A model generated the notes under the pieces. That model was not told the DNA's origin. It worked only from the letters and a program-made list of their open reading frames with translations, and did no database searches. The translations under genes and the position numbers were made by a program. From positions 558,001 to 622,000 of the forward strand of contig CAWKKJ010000017.1 of assembly GCA_963850205.1 (NCBI GenBank): a stretch of 64,000 bases of DNA. Direction: 5' to 3'. This DNA is from JACVRW01 sp963850205 (GTDB lineage Bacteria; Actinomycetota; Thermoleophilia; Solirubrobacterales; Thermoleophilaceae). Shown here in pieces: positions 7,644 to 16,083 of the stretch. Position 1 is the first letter of the stretch; every line of letters starts with the position of its first letter.

Positions 7644-9296
7644 ATGGCAGTCCAGCCGCGGGCAATGACCGACGCCGAGCGTTGGTATCGGGAGCGCTTC
7701 TCGCGGGTGCCGCAGCGCGACGCGCTGTTCACGACGTTGAGCGGGGAGCCGGTGGCTCCGCTGTACGGGCCCGAGGATGTGGGCTCGTTCGACGAGGGCA
7801 TCGGGTTCCCGGGCGAGTTTCCCTTTACCCGCGGGGTCTACCCGTCGATGTACCGCAGCCGTCTGTGGACGATGCGCCAGTTCGCCGGGTTCGGCACTGC
7901 GGAGGAGACCAACGAGCGTTTTCGCTATCTGCTCGACCACGGGCAGACGGGCCTGTCCACCGCGTTCGACATGCCCTCCCTGATGGGCCACGACTCCGAC
8001 CATGCCCGCTCGGAGGGGGAGGTGGGCCGGGAGGGCGTGGCGGTGGACACGCTCGACGACATGGAGACGCTCTTCGCGGGAATCGATCTGGGCGAGGTGT
8101 CGACCTCGATGACGATCAACGCTCCCGCGGCGGTGATGCTCGCCTTCTACGTGGTAGCGGCCGAGCGGCAGGGGATCGGTCCGGACCGGCTGCGGGGCAC
8201 GATCCAGACGGACATCCTCAAGGAGTACATCGCCCAGAAGGAGTGGTGCTTTCCCATCGACCCGGCCATGCGCCTGGTCACCGACATGGTGGAGTTCTGC
8301 GCCGAGCGGATGCCGCGCTGGCACCCGATCTCGATCTCGGGCTACCACATCCGCGAGGCCGGCTCGACGGCCCAGCAGGAGCTGGCCTTCACGCTCAAGG
8401 ACGGTCTTACCTACGTGGAGCACGCGCTCGAGCGGGGGCTCGCGGTCGACGACTTCGCCCCGCGGCTGTCGTTCTTCTTCAACGCCCACATCGACTTCTT
8501 CGAGGAGATCGCGAAGTACCGCGCGGCCCGCAGGATCTGGGCCCGCGAGCTGCGCGACACCTACGGGGCCCGCGACGAGCGTTCGCTGCTGATGCGGTTC
8601 CACTCCCAGACCGCCGGGGTGTCGCTCACGGCGCAGCAGCCGCTCAACAACGTGGTGCGGACGGCGACCGAGGCGCTGAGCGCGGTGCTGGGCGGCACCC
8701 AGTCGCTGCACACCAACAGCTTCGACGAGGCCCTGGCGCTGCCCACCGAGGAGGCGGTGCGGGTGGCGCTGCGCACCCAGCAGATCCTGGCCCACGAGAC
8801 CGGGGTGACGAGCACGATCGACCCGCTCGGGGGCTCGTATTTCGTCGAAGCGCTCACCGACCGCATGGAGGCGGCCGCCTACCGCTACTTCGAGCGGATC
8901 GACGAGCTGGGCGGGATGGTGGAGGCCATCAAGCAGAACTACCCGCAGCGCGAGATCGCCGACGCCTCCTTCCGGCTGCAGCAGGAGATCGAGCGCGGCG
9001 AGCGGGTGATCGTAGGGGTCAACCGCTACCAGCAGCCCGACGACCCGGACACCGAGATCCTGCGCATCCCCGTCGAGCTGGAGCGAAAGCAGATCGGGCG
9101 CGTGCAGTCCGTTCGCGCCCGTCGCGACACCGACGAGGCCGAGCGGGCCCTGGCCGAGCTGCGTGAGGCCGCGGCCACGGAGCGCAACCTGATGGAGCCG
9201 CTGCTCGACGCCGCCCGGGCGCACTGCTCGGAGGGTGAGATCGTCGAGTCGCTGCAGCAGGTGTTCGGCACCTACACCGAGACGCCGGTGTTCTGA
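7644..9296 (+). CDS. icmA: B12-dependent acyl-CoA mutase large subunit, isobutyryl-CoA mutase-like
   Basis: This is the TIM-barrel substrate subunit of an adenosylcobalamin-dependent carbon-skeleton mutase. It lacks the cobalamin domain, which is encoded separately at 10357. Its 550 residues match stand-alone large subunits (about 560). Counting from ATG 7644, position 80 is Phe (TMRQFAGFG) and position 198 is Gln (KEYIAQKEW). In methylmalonyl-CoA mutase the equivalents are Tyr89 and Arg207. Phe80/Gln198 is the pair known for isobutyryl-CoA mutase IcmA, and 2-hydroxyisobutyryl-CoA mutase has Ile at the first site. So interconversion of isobutyryl-CoA and n-butyryl-CoA is more likely than methylmalonyl-CoA chemistry. 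A TAGACT hexamer eight bases upstream suggests a leaderless start. Automatic annotation would say methylmalonyl-CoA mutase. Confidence 0.85.
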   Translation: MAVQPRAMTDAERWYRERFSRVPQRDALFTTLSGEPVAPLYGPEDVGSFDEGIGFPGEFPFTRGVYPSMYRSRLWTMRQFAGFGTAEETNERFRYLLDHGQTGLSTAFDMPSLMGHDSDHARSEGEVGREGVAVDTLDDMETLFAGIDLGEVSTSMTINAPAAVMLAFYVVAAERQGIGPDRLRGTIQTDILKEYIAQKEWCFPIDPAMRLVTDMVEFCAERMPRWHPISISGYHIREAGSTAQQELAFTLKDGLTYVEHALERGLAVDDFAPRLSFFFNAHIDFFEEIAKYRAARRIWARELRDTYGARDERSLLMRFHSQTAGVSLTAQQPLNNVVRTATEALSAVLGGTQSLHTNSFDEALALPTEEAVRVALRTQQILAHETGVTSTIDPLGGSYFVEALTDRMEAAAYRYFERIDELGGMVEAIKQNYPQREIADASFRLQQEIERGERVIVGVNRYQQPDDPDTEILRIPVELERKQIGRVQSVRARRDTDEAERALAELREAAATERNLMEPLLDAARAHCSEGEIVESLQQVFGTYTETPVF

Positions 9297-9340
9297 TACT
9301 GGTCACGCGCAGGCAGACCAGCGGTTAAGGTTCGCGCACG

Positions 9341-10165
9341 ATGCGGCACCTGGTCCTGCTCACAGCGCTGTACGCGCTGATCGTGGCGCTGGTGCTGCCG
9401 AGCTCGCTGTTCGCCTCCGACCAGGCGCCGGCCGAGACCGGGGCCGAAGCGCCCGCCGCCGAGGAGCCGATGGCGCCGCCTGCGGAGGAACCGGCAACGC
9501 AGCAGGCGCCCGAGGAGACGACGCCGGCCGAGCCCGCGCCGGTGCCTGAGACCGAGACCGCGCCGGCTCCCGCTCCTCTAGCCGAGACCACCCCCGCCGC
9601 GCCGGCGCCGGAGGCCGAGCAGCCGCCCGCCGAGCCAGAGCCGGCCGAGCCCGCGACGGCGGAGGCCGAGGAGGCGGGCGAGCCGGAGAAGGGCAAGAAG
9701 AAGAAGGTCCGCGCCAGGGCGGCGGCCGACCAGGAGGTCCGGATCTCCGACTACGAGTTCACGCCTCCCGACATCACCGTCCAGCAGGGCGACGAGGTGA
9801 CCTGGGTCAACGAGGGCCCGAGCTCGCACTCCGCCACCGCCGACGACGGCAGCTTCGACACCGGCGTCTTTCCCGAGGGCGAGAGCCGCTCGGTCACCTT
9901 CGAGGACGTGGGCACGTTCACCTACATCTGCACCCCCCATCCCGACATGGAGGGGACGGTGATCGTGGAGGCGGCGGGCAGCCTGACCCAGGCCGACGAG
10001 GACCTGGAGAGCGCCGAGGACGATCTCCTCGCCGCGGAGGAGGAGCTCGACGACGCCGCGGGCCTGCCGGACACCGGCAGGGACGCCCGGGTGGTCGGCC
10101 TCACCGGTCTGCTGATGCTGGCGCTGGGAGCGGCCCTGCGCCTGCGCGCCCGCGCGCAGTCCTAG
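9341..10165 (+). CDS. LPxTG-anchored cupredoxin protein
   Basis: The product is an exported, cell-wall-attached plastocyanin-like protein. An N-terminal signal peptide (about residues 1-26) is followed by a long Pro/Ala/Glu-rich stalk (27-125). A cupredoxin domain spans about 130-207: YEFTPPDITVQQGDEVTWVN, then SHSA (first His), and YICTPHPDMEG, which supplies Cys, His and Met, the complete type 1 copper set. The C-terminus has LPDTG at about 242, a hydrophobic helix and an Arg-rich tail, the sorting signal read by sortase. It sits between the two mutase genes but is unrelated in function. It may carry electrons or store copper at the surface. TAAGGT nine bases before the ATG suggests a leaderless mRNA. 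Confidence 0.88.
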   Translation: MRHLVLLTALYALIVALVLPSSLFASDQAPAETGAEAPAAEEPMAPPAEEPATQQAPEETTPAEPAPVPETETAPAPAPLAETTPAAPAPEAEQPPAEPEPAEPATAEAEEAGEPEKGKKKKVRARAAADQEVRISDYEFTPPDITVQQGDEVTWVNEGPSSHSATADDGSFDTGVFPEGESRSVTFEDVGTFTYICTPHPDMEGTVIVEAAGSLTQADEDLESAEDDLLAAEEELDDAAGLPDTGRDARVVGLTGLLMLALGAALRLRARAQS

Positions 10166-10356
10166 AAAACCCGTCCTCAAGTTCTGGCGGTTTCGGCGGC
10201 GCCTGTGACGCGCCTGGCTGCATCCGACGGACTTGCCGATGCTCTGCATCGACTCCGTCCACCGGACTTGCCAGCCACGCCCAGTCGCTCGCCGATTCCC
10301 ACCAGAACTCTCGGCCGGATTTGCAAGCGCTTCGTTCGGGATAGTCTGCGCGGCCC

Positions 10357-10755
10357 ATGGCCAGCCGCAAGATCCGCGTCGTCGTGGCCAAGCCCGGCCT
10401 GGACGGCCACGACCGGGGCGCGAAGATCATCGCCCGCGCGCTGCGCGACGCCGGCATGGAGGTGATCTACACCGGGCTGCACCAGACCCCGGAGCAGATC
10501 GTGGAGACGGTGCTCCAGGAGGACGCCGACGCCGTGGGGCTCTCGATCCTGTCGGGCGCGCACATGACGCTGGTGCCCCGCATCGCCACGCTGCTCAAGG
10601 ACGAGGGCGCCGAGGACGTGGTGCTGGTGGTCGGGGGCACGATCCCCTCGGACGACATCCCCGAGCTCAAGGAGCTTGGCGTGTCCGAGGTGTTCACGCC
10701 CGGAGCCCCCGTGCAGGGGATCATCGACTACATCCGCGACTCCGTCCCGGGTTAG
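10357..10755 (+). CDS. icmB: B12-binding small subunit of acyl-CoA mutase
   Basis: This 132-residue stand-alone cobalamin-binding domain supplies adenosylcobalamin to the large subunit encoded at 7644. The diagnostic motif DGHDRG (DxHxxG) near residue 16 contains the His that ligates cobalt. The GLSILSGAH segment (about 67) and VVGGTIPSDD (about 90-99) complete the Rossmann-like nucleotide-loop pocket. Length and organisation match IcmB of isobutyryl-CoA mutases. It is separated from the large subunit by the cupredoxin gene and a 191-base gap without visible features, which is unusual because the two normally adjoin or are unlinked. TAGTCT nine bases before the ATG suggests an independent leaderless promoter. 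Confidence 0.9.
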   Translation: MASRKIRVVVAKPGLDGHDRGAKIIARALRDAGMEVIYTGLHQTPEQIVETVLQEDADAVGLSILSGAHMTLVPRIATLLKDEGAEDVVLVVGGTIPSDDIPELKELGVSEVFTPGAPVQGIIDYIRDSVPG

Positions 10756-10758
10756 GCC

Positions 10759-11805
10759 GTGCCGGATCCGCTCCTGGCCCAGTTCGACGGGAGCGTGGAC
10801 GTGGCGCGCCGGCTGGGAGCCGGCTTCTACGCGGGCCTGCTCGAGCGGATGCGCGCCGACGCCGAGGCGGGAGGCCCGGTGCGCGCCGCGCTGGCGGGAC
10901 ACGAGCGCGACCGGGTCGACGAGTGGGACGCCTTCCGCCTTCTGGCCGGAGTGCACCGGATCGTGCTCGCCGGTCAGGCGCCCGAGCTCGAACGGCACTA
11001 CCCGTCCACCGGCGGTGACGGCGACGCGGCGTCGGCCTGGCCCTCTGTGCAGGCGCTGCTGGCCGAGGGACGGGCCGAGCTGGTCGATGCCCTGGCGCAC
11101 CCCCTGCAGACCAACGCGCCCACGCGGGCCAAGGCGCTGGTGGGCGGGCTCTGCCTGGTCACCGAGCGCGCCGGGCTGCCGCTGCGCCTGCTCGAGCTCG
11201 GCGCGAGCGCGGGGCTCAACCTGCGCCTCGACCGCTTCCGTTACAAGCAGGACGACGTGGTGCTCGGACCCGAGTCCTCCCCGGTGCGCTTCACGGACTT
11301 CATCATCGGCGGGCGGCCGCCGCTGGGTGCCGGGTTCGAGGTGGCCGAGCGGGCCGGCTGCGACCTCAACCCGGTCGACCCGGCCACCGATGACGGCCGC
11401 CTGACCCTGCTGGCCTGCATCTTCCCGGACGAGGTCGACCGCTTCGACCTGCTCGAGCGGGCGATCGCCGTGGCCCGCGAGACGCCCGCGCCGGTGGAGC
11501 GCGCCGACCTGGCCGCCTGGGTGTCGGAGCGGCTTGCGAGGCCGCGGCCGGGGGTCGCCACGGTCGTCTACCACACGATCGTGTGGCCCTACCTGCCCGA
11601 CGCCGTCCGCGACGCGGCCGAGGCCGAGCTGGCGGCCGCGGGCGAACGCGCGAGCGCCGAGGCCCCCCTGGCGCTGTTGGCCTTCGAGGGGGCAGAGGAC
11701 GACCCGTCGCGAACTGAGCTCCACCTCACCGAATGGCCCGGCGGCGAGCGCCTGCTGCTGGCTCGCTCGAGCCACCATCCGGTGACGGTCGAGTGGGTGG
11801 CCTGA
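10759..11805 (+). CDS. DUF2332 family protein
   Basis: This 348-residue protein matches the actinobacterial DUF2332 family, whose biochemical function is not known. Recognisable elements are the N-terminal segment around residues 1-60 (YAGLLERMRADAE), the central LLELGASAGLNLRLDRFRY near residue 148, which resembles a methyltransferase-like glycine loop, and a late VVYHTIVWPYLP (about 260). There is no signal peptide or membrane segment. The GTG start lies 3 bases after the mutase small subunit stop, so the two are likely co-transcribed. It ends 1 base before the stop of the convergent MarR gene. I infer no specific role beyond a possible SAM-dependent fold. Confidence 0.8.
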   Translation: MPDPLLAQFDGSVDVARRLGAGFYAGLLERMRADAEAGGPVRAALAGHERDRVDEWDAFRLLAGVHRIVLAGQAPELERHYPSTGGDGDAASAWPSVQALLAEGRAELVDALAHPLQTNAPTRAKALVGGLCLVTERAGLPLRLLELGASAGLNLRLDRFRYKQDDVVLGPESSPVRFTDFIIGGRPPLGAGFEVAERAGCDLNPVDPATDDGRLTLLACIFPDEVDRFDLLERAIAVARETPAPVERADLAAWVSERLARPRPGVATVVYHTIVWPYLPDAVRDAAEAELAAAGERASAEAPLALLAFEGAEDDPSRTELHLTEWPGGERLLLARSSHHPVTVEWVA

Positions 11806-12279
11806 CTACGCGGCGTCGCGGGCGGCCGGCGTCCGAGCCTCCGCGCGGGTGAGCTCGAAAAGGTCCTCGAGGGCCGACCGGAACTGGGCGTAGCGCTCCT
11901 CGCCGATCGCCTCCGCGTAGCGGCGCTCGATGTCGTCGAACTCGCACCGGGCCGCATCCAGGGCCTTCGCGCCGTGGGGGGTGAGGCGGATGATCTTGGC
12001 CCGCCCGTCGTCGGGATCGGGCACCCGCTCGACGTAGCCGAGCCCTTCGAGATCGGCCACCGCCTCGCCGACGGACTGCTTGGTCAGCCCGGAGCGCTCG
12101 GCCAGGTCGGTGAGACGGCTGCCCTCCTCGGCGATGTTCGAGAACACGCAGCCGTGGCTGGGGCGGATCTCGTCGAAGCCCTGCCCGCAGAGGCTCACCT
12201 GGAGTTCGGCGGTCACGGCCTCCCGCACCTCTCCGAGGAGGCCGGGGAGCGGTGGCTGTCGTCGTGTGAGGGTCATCAC
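11806..12279 (-). CDS. MarR family transcriptional regulator
   Basis: This 157-residue winged-helix repressor has the MarR layout. N- and C-terminal helices form the dimer interface, and the DNA-binding region lies at about residues 55-105: LTDLAERSGLTKQSVGEAVA is the recognition helix-turn-helix and GYVERVPDPDDGRAKIIRLT is the wing with its conserved Asp-Arg. It is transcribed away from the MFS transporter gene, and a long imperfect palindrome begins only five bases upstream of its start. It therefore most likely represses both itself and the pump until a small phenolic or drug ligand binds. The ligand is unknown. Confidence 0.9.
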   Translation of the reverse strand: MMTLTRRQPPLPGLLGEVREAVTAELQVSLCGQGFDEIRPSHGCVFSNIAEEGSRLTDLAERSGLTKQSVGEAVADLEGLGYVERVPDPDDGRAKIIRLTPHGAKALDAARCEFDDIERRYAEAIGEERYAQFRSALEDLFELTRAEARTPAARDAA

Positions 12280-12284
12280 AGTTG

Positions 12285-12321
12285 GTCAGGTGGCCTTACG
12301 GATATGGTAAGGTCGCCTGAC
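12285..12321. promoter_or_regulatory. MarR operator palindrome
   Basis: Two 15-base arms, GTCAGGTGGCCTTAC and GTAAGGTCGCCTGAC, are inverted around a 7-base AT-rich centre with only two mismatched positions. It lies between the MarR start codon (12279) and the MFS gene (12458), overlaps the only AT-rich promoter-like stretch there, and is ideally placed for control of both genes. Confidence 0.7.
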
Positions 12322-12457
12322 AAGGCTTCCTTACTAACTATAGCCGGACGAGCGGGCGATCACAGGGAATAAACCCGGCCCCGGTGCCCTCCCGCTCAAG
12401 AGATAAGGCATGCAACCCAAACCTTTCCCCCGCGAGGGGCATTACGGAGGAATCGAC

Positions 12458-14023
12458 ATGACACGGAAATGGTGGACGCTCCTCGCGGTCAGCGTGGCGA
12501 CGTTCATGCTCTTGCTGGACATCACGGTGGTCAATACGGCGCTGCCGGCGATCCAAGAGGACCTCGGCGCGAGCTTCACCGAGCTCCAGTGGGTCATCGA
12601 CGCATACACGCTGTCGCTGGCCGCGCTGGTGCTCACCGCAGGCTCGCTGGCCGACCGGCTGGGACGCCGCCGGGTATTCGCCCTCGGCGTGGTCATCTTC
12701 TCGGTGGCCTCGCTGGCGGCCGGCCTGGCCCCGGATCCGACCTTCCTGAACATCGCCCGCGCGGTGCAGGGGATCGGCGGCGCGATCATGTTCGCCGTCT
12801 CGCTGGCGCTGGTGGCGCAGGAGTTCGCTCCCGGCCGCGACCGCGGCACGGCGATGGGCATCTACGGCGCCACGATCGGCGTCTCGGTGGCCATCGGGCC
12901 GCTGGTGGGTGGAGCGCTCGTCGACTCGCTCGGCTGGGCGTGGGTGTTCTTCATCAACGTGCCGGTGGGCATCGCGACGATCGCCGTGACCTACCTCAAG
13001 CTGAGGGAGAGCCGCGACCCGAACGCCACCCGGGTGGACTGGGGCGGGCTGGTGACCTTCAGCTCGGCTCTGTTCCTGCTCGTGCTCGGACTGCTCCGGG
13101 GCAACGAGGAGGGCTGGGGCAGCCCGCTGATCGTGGGGCTGTTCGCGGCCGCTACGGTGCTCATGGCGCTGTTCCTGGCCATCGAGACGCGCGTGGCGCA
13201 GCCGATGCTCCCGCTGAAGCTGTTCAAGAAGCCGGCCTTCACCGGCGTGCAGCTGGCCGCCCTGGGCGTCTCGGCCTCGATGTTCGCCCTGTTCCTCTAC
13301 ATCACGTTCTACCTCCAGAACTACCTGGGCCATTCGCCGCTCGAGGCGGGGCTGATCTACCTGCCGTTCACGGTGATCACCTTCTTCGTCGCCGCCGCGG
13401 GGGGTGCGCTGCTGGCCCGTGTGCAGGCGCGCTGGATCATGGCGGTGGGCCTCGTGCTGACCGGGGTGGGCCTGCTGCTGATGGGCGGGCTCGACCCAGC
13501 CGACGAATGGACGGCGATGCTGGCCGGCTTCATGCTGGCGGGGGCCGGAACCGGCCTGCTGAACCCGGTGATCGCCGACGTGGCACTGAGCGTGGTGCCC
13601 AAGGAGCAGAGCGGGATGGCCGCGGGCATCAACGACACCTTCCGCCAGGTGGGCATCGCCGTGGGGATCGCGGCCTGGGGGGCCATCTTCCTCTCCCGCG
13701 GCGCCTCCACGGTGGAGGAGCTGGCCGCGGGCACGCCCACCGCGACCGGGGAGCGGCCCCGGCAGCTGATCGAGGCGGCCTCGTCGGGCAACCTCGACCA
13801 GGCGCTGGCGTCGGTTCCGGCCGGCGCCCGCGAGCAGGTGGCCGACGCCGCCGGCCAGGGCTTCATCTCCGGGCTGAACGACATCTTCATGCTCGGAGGG
13901 ATCCTCTCCCTGGCCGCCGCGCTGGTCGCGCTGTGGCTGGTCCGCGAGCGTGACATCGAGCGTGAGGCCGTGGAGGTGCCTGTGCCGCAGCCCGCGCGCG
14001 AGGCGGTGCCGGAGCCGGCGTAG
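12458..14023 (+). CDS. DHA2-family MFS multidrug efflux transporter
   Basis: This proton-driven efflux pump has 14 predicted transmembrane segments (EmrB/QacA type, 521 residues). Motifs are LLDITVVNTALPAIQ in helix 1 (the D1 motif of DHA2 transporters), LADRLGRRRVFALG after helix 2 (motif A), the GPLVGGALVDSLGWAWVFFI motif C antiporter signature, and a cytoplasmic Pro/Glu-rich C-terminal tail. ATG 12458 is chosen because GGAGGAAT lies seven bases before it; in-frame codons upstream would run into the promoter. It is divergent from a MarR gene with a shared operator, so substrate-induced derepression is expected. A strong hairpin follows the stop. Confidence 0.93.
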   Translation: MTRKWWTLLAVSVATFMLLLDITVVNTALPAIQEDLGASFTELQWVIDAYTLSLAALVLTAGSLADRLGRRRVFALGVVIFSVASLAAGLAPDPTFLNIARAVQGIGGAIMFAVSLALVAQEFAPGRDRGTAMGIYGATIGVSVAIGPLVGGALVDSLGWAWVFFINVPVGIATIAVTYLKLRESRDPNATRVDWGGLVTFSSALFLLVLGLLRGNEEGWGSPLIVGLFAAATVLMALFLAIETRVAQPMLPLKLFKKPAFTGVQLAALGVSASMFALFLYITFYLQNYLGHSPLEAGLIYLPFTVITFFVAAAGGALLARVQARWIMAVGLVLTGVGLLLMGGLDPADEWTAMLAGFMLAGAGTGLLNPVIADVALSVVPKEQSGMAAGINDTFRQVGIAVGIAAWGAIFLSRGASTVEELAAGTPTATGERPRQLIEAASSGNLDQALASVPAGAREQVADAAGQGFISGLNDIFMLGGILSLAAALVALWLVRERDIEREAVEVPVPQPAREAVPEPA

Positions 14024-14046
14024 CCGCACGCAGATTCCGACCCTGT

Positions 14047-14074
14047 GGAGCCGGCCCCGATCGGGGCCGGCTCC
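14047..14074 (+). terminator. intrinsic terminator-like hairpin after the MFS gene
   Basis: A perfect 12-bp stem (GGAGCCGGCCCC / GGGGCCGGCTCC) with a GATC loop lies 24 bases after the MFS stop and is followed by GCTCGTTTC. It separates the efflux unit from the etf operon. Confidence 0.7.
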
Positions 14075-14218
14075 GCTCGTTTCAGGCCACGCGCCGTACG
14101 TTTGGGGTCTATTGCACCCAAAACGTGCGGAGCGTGGGTCCCGGTGGGCTCGGCGGCGGGGTCCGCCCGATCGGTGGCGCTCGCCCGTACTCCTCTCGGC
14201 GGCATTTCCACAAGCCGA

Positions 14219-14234
14219 TTGACGCATCAGTCAA
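14219..14234. promoter_or_regulatory. palindromic operator over the etf promoter
   Basis: A perfect inverted repeat, TTGAC-GCATCA-GTCAA, overlaps a TTGACG -35-like hexamer. TAGAAT at 14244-14249 may be the -10 (19-base spacing, slightly long). The site is 78 bases upstream of etfB. Its size and symmetry resemble operators of TetR-family fatty-acid regulators. The regulator itself is not in this window. Confidence 0.5.
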
Positions 14235-14311
14235 CGAGCTGGATAGAATCATCGCCGCCGCGGGCCGCAACCCCAAAGCCGCCCGCCACAGACCCCAAGG
14301 AGAAGCATTCC

Positions 14312-15106
14312 GTGAAGATCTGCGTCCTCGTAAAAGAGGTTCCCGACGCCGCCGTCGAGAAGCACATGGACGAAGGCTCCAAGCGCCTCGACCGCTCGGG
14401 CGAGCGGAACCTGAACCCCTTCGATACCCACGCAATCGAGGCCGCCATGCAGATCCGCGAGGGCGGCGCGGTCGACGTCGACGAGATCGTCGCCGTGACG
14501 ATGGGCCCGGAGACTGCCTTCCGCGCGCTGCACAAGGCGGTCTCCCTCGGCGCCGACCGCTCGGTGCACCTCACCGACGAGGCGCTGGCGGGCTCCGACG
14601 TCTGCGCCACCGGCTACGCGCTGGCCAAGGTCCTCGAGTCCGAGTCGCCCGACCTGGTGCTGCTGGGCCAGCAGTCGGACGACGGCGAGTGCTACACGAT
14701 CGGCGCCGTGGTGGCCGACCACCTGAAGATGCCCTCGCTCACCCAGGTGATCAAGATCGACGTGGAGGACGGCAAGCTGCGCTGCGAGCGCCAGGCCGAG
14801 TACGGCTACGACACGGTCGACGTGTCGATCCCGGCCGTGATCTCGGTGGGCGACGCGATCAACGAGCCGCGCTATCCGTCGCTCAAGGCGATCATGGGCG
14901 CCAAGAAGAAGCCGCTCGACACCAAGTCGGCCGGCGACGTGGGGATCGAGTCCGACCGGGTGGGCGAGGAGGGCTCGCGCACCACCGTCCTGGGGATGAA
15001 CCCGCCCGAGGAGAAGCAGGCCGGCGAGATCATCGAGGACGAGGACACCAACGAGACGGTCGAGCGAATACTCAGCTGGCTCGACGAGAGGAAGCTGATC
15101 GCGTAA
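14312..15106 (+). CDS. etfB: electron transfer flavoprotein beta subunit
   Basis: This is the small subunit of the ETF heterodimer, which collects electrons from acyl-CoA dehydrogenases and passes them to ETF:quinone oxidoreductase. Its 264 residues start MKICVLVKEVPDAA, the family N-terminus. The GTG at 14312 follows AAGGAG by nine bases. SLGADRSVHLTDE and LVLLGQQSDDGECYTIG are the AMP-binding and partner-contact segments, the latter close to the ETF-beta signature. It is the first gene of etfB-etfA-ETF-QO, overlapping etfA by one base (TAATG). A palindromic operator sits over its promoter. Confidence 0.95.
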   Translation: MKICVLVKEVPDAAVEKHMDEGSKRLDRSGERNLNPFDTHAIEAAMQIREGGAVDVDEIVAVTMGPETAFRALHKAVSLGADRSVHLTDEALAGSDVCATGYALAKVLESESPDLVLLGQQSDDGECYTIGAVVADHLKMPSLTQVIKIDVEDGKLRCERQAEYGYDTVDVSIPAVISVGDAINEPRYPSLKAIMGAKKKPLDTKSAGDVGIESDRVGEEGSRTTVLGMNPPEEKQAGEIIEDEDTNETVERILSWLDERKLIA

Positions 15107-16083
15107 TGGCCGACATCCTGGTCTACGCCCTGCACTACGACGGCGAGTTCAACAAGAACTCGCTCGGCGCCGTCTCCGAGGGCGCCAAGCTGGCCAAGGA
15201 GCTCGGCGGCGAGGCCGCCGCGGTAGTGGTCGGCGACAAGAGCGAGCTGACCGACGAGCTCTGTGGCTCGCTCGGCAGCTACGGCGCGGCCAAGGTCTAT
15301 CGCGCCGAGGCCCCGGAGGGCCTGGCCCAGCCGGTGGTCGACGTGATGGCCAAGGTCATCGAGGACAACGGCTTCGGCTACGCCTTGTTCGGCGGCGGCC
15401 TGCTGGGCTTCGAGATCGGGGCCGGGCTCACCGCCCGCCTGGCTGCCGGCGTGACCATGGAGGTCACCGCCGTCAAGGCCCAGGACGGCAAGCTGGTGGC
15501 CGAGCGCCCGATCCTGCAGGACTCGGCGATCGTCGACGTCGGCTACATGGGCGAGCCGGGCATCATCATCGGCCGGCTCAACGCGTTCGACGCGGCCGAG
15601 TCGGGCGACGCCGCCGCCGAGGTGATCGACGTGGACGTCGAGCTGCAGGAGCACTCCACCAGGGCCGTGATGGTCCAGCGTGGAGAGCAGCGCGGCGCCG
15701 ACGTGAACATCGAGGACGCCGAGGTGCTCGTGGCCGGCGGCCGCGGCCTCGGCAAGGCGGAGGGCTTCGAGCTGTGCGAGGAGCTGGCCGGCGCGCTCGG
15801 CGGCGCGGTGGCCGCCACCCGCGCCGTGGTCGACGCGGGCTGGTACCCCTACGCCGCCCAGATCGGCCAGACCGGCAAGACCGTGGCGCCCAAGCTCTAC
15901 CTCGCGGCCGGGATCTCCGGGGCCATCCAGCACAAGGTCGGCATGCAGAACGCCGAGAACATCGTCGCGATCAACAAGGACCCGAACGCGCCGATCTTCG
16001 AGTTCTCCGACCTCGGCGTGGTGGGCGACCTGAACAAGATCATGCCCAAGCTCACCGAGGCCGTGAAGGCCAAGAAGGGCTGA
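15106..16083 (+). CDS. etfA: electron transfer flavoprotein alpha subunit
   Basis: This is the FAD-carrying ETF subunit, 325 residues. The N-terminal domain (1-190) contacts the beta subunit. The C-terminal FAD domain contains VVAGGRGLGKAEGFEL (about 207), VDAGWYPYAAQIGQTGKTV (about 243), the AGISGAIQHKVGMQNAENIV segment and VAINKDPNAPIFEFSDLGVV near the end, all standard flavin-binding elements. The start overlaps the etfB stop and the stop overlaps the ETF-QO start (TGATGG), so all three are translationally coupled. It acts in the cytosol at the membrane face. Confidence 0.96.
   Translation: MADILVYALHYDGEFNKNSLGAVSEGAKLAKELGGEAAAVVVGDKSELTDELCGSLGSYGAAKVYRAEAPEGLAQPVVDVMAKVIEDNGFGYALFGGGLLGFEIGAGLTARLAAGVTMEVTAVKAQDGKLVAERPILQDSAIVDVGYMGEPGIIIGRLNAFDAAESGDAAAEVIDVDVELQEHSTRAVMVQRGEQRGADVNIEDAEVLVAGGRGLGKAEGFELCEELAGALGGAVAATRAVVDAGWYPYAAQIGQTGKTVAPKLYLAAGISGAIQHKVGMQNAENIVAINKDPNAPIFEFSDLGVVGDLNKIMPKLTEAVKAKKG

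Noticed and set aside
7644..9296. Methylmalonyl-CoA mutase annotation
   Set aside because: Substrate-site Phe80 and Gln198 do not match the Tyr/Arg of that enzyme.
12338..14227. Long minus-strand frame of 629 residues opposite the MFS gene
   Set aside because: High-GC shadow frame with Arg/His/Gln/Glu bias; the plus strand encodes a clear 14-helix transporter and the MarR operator lies within it.
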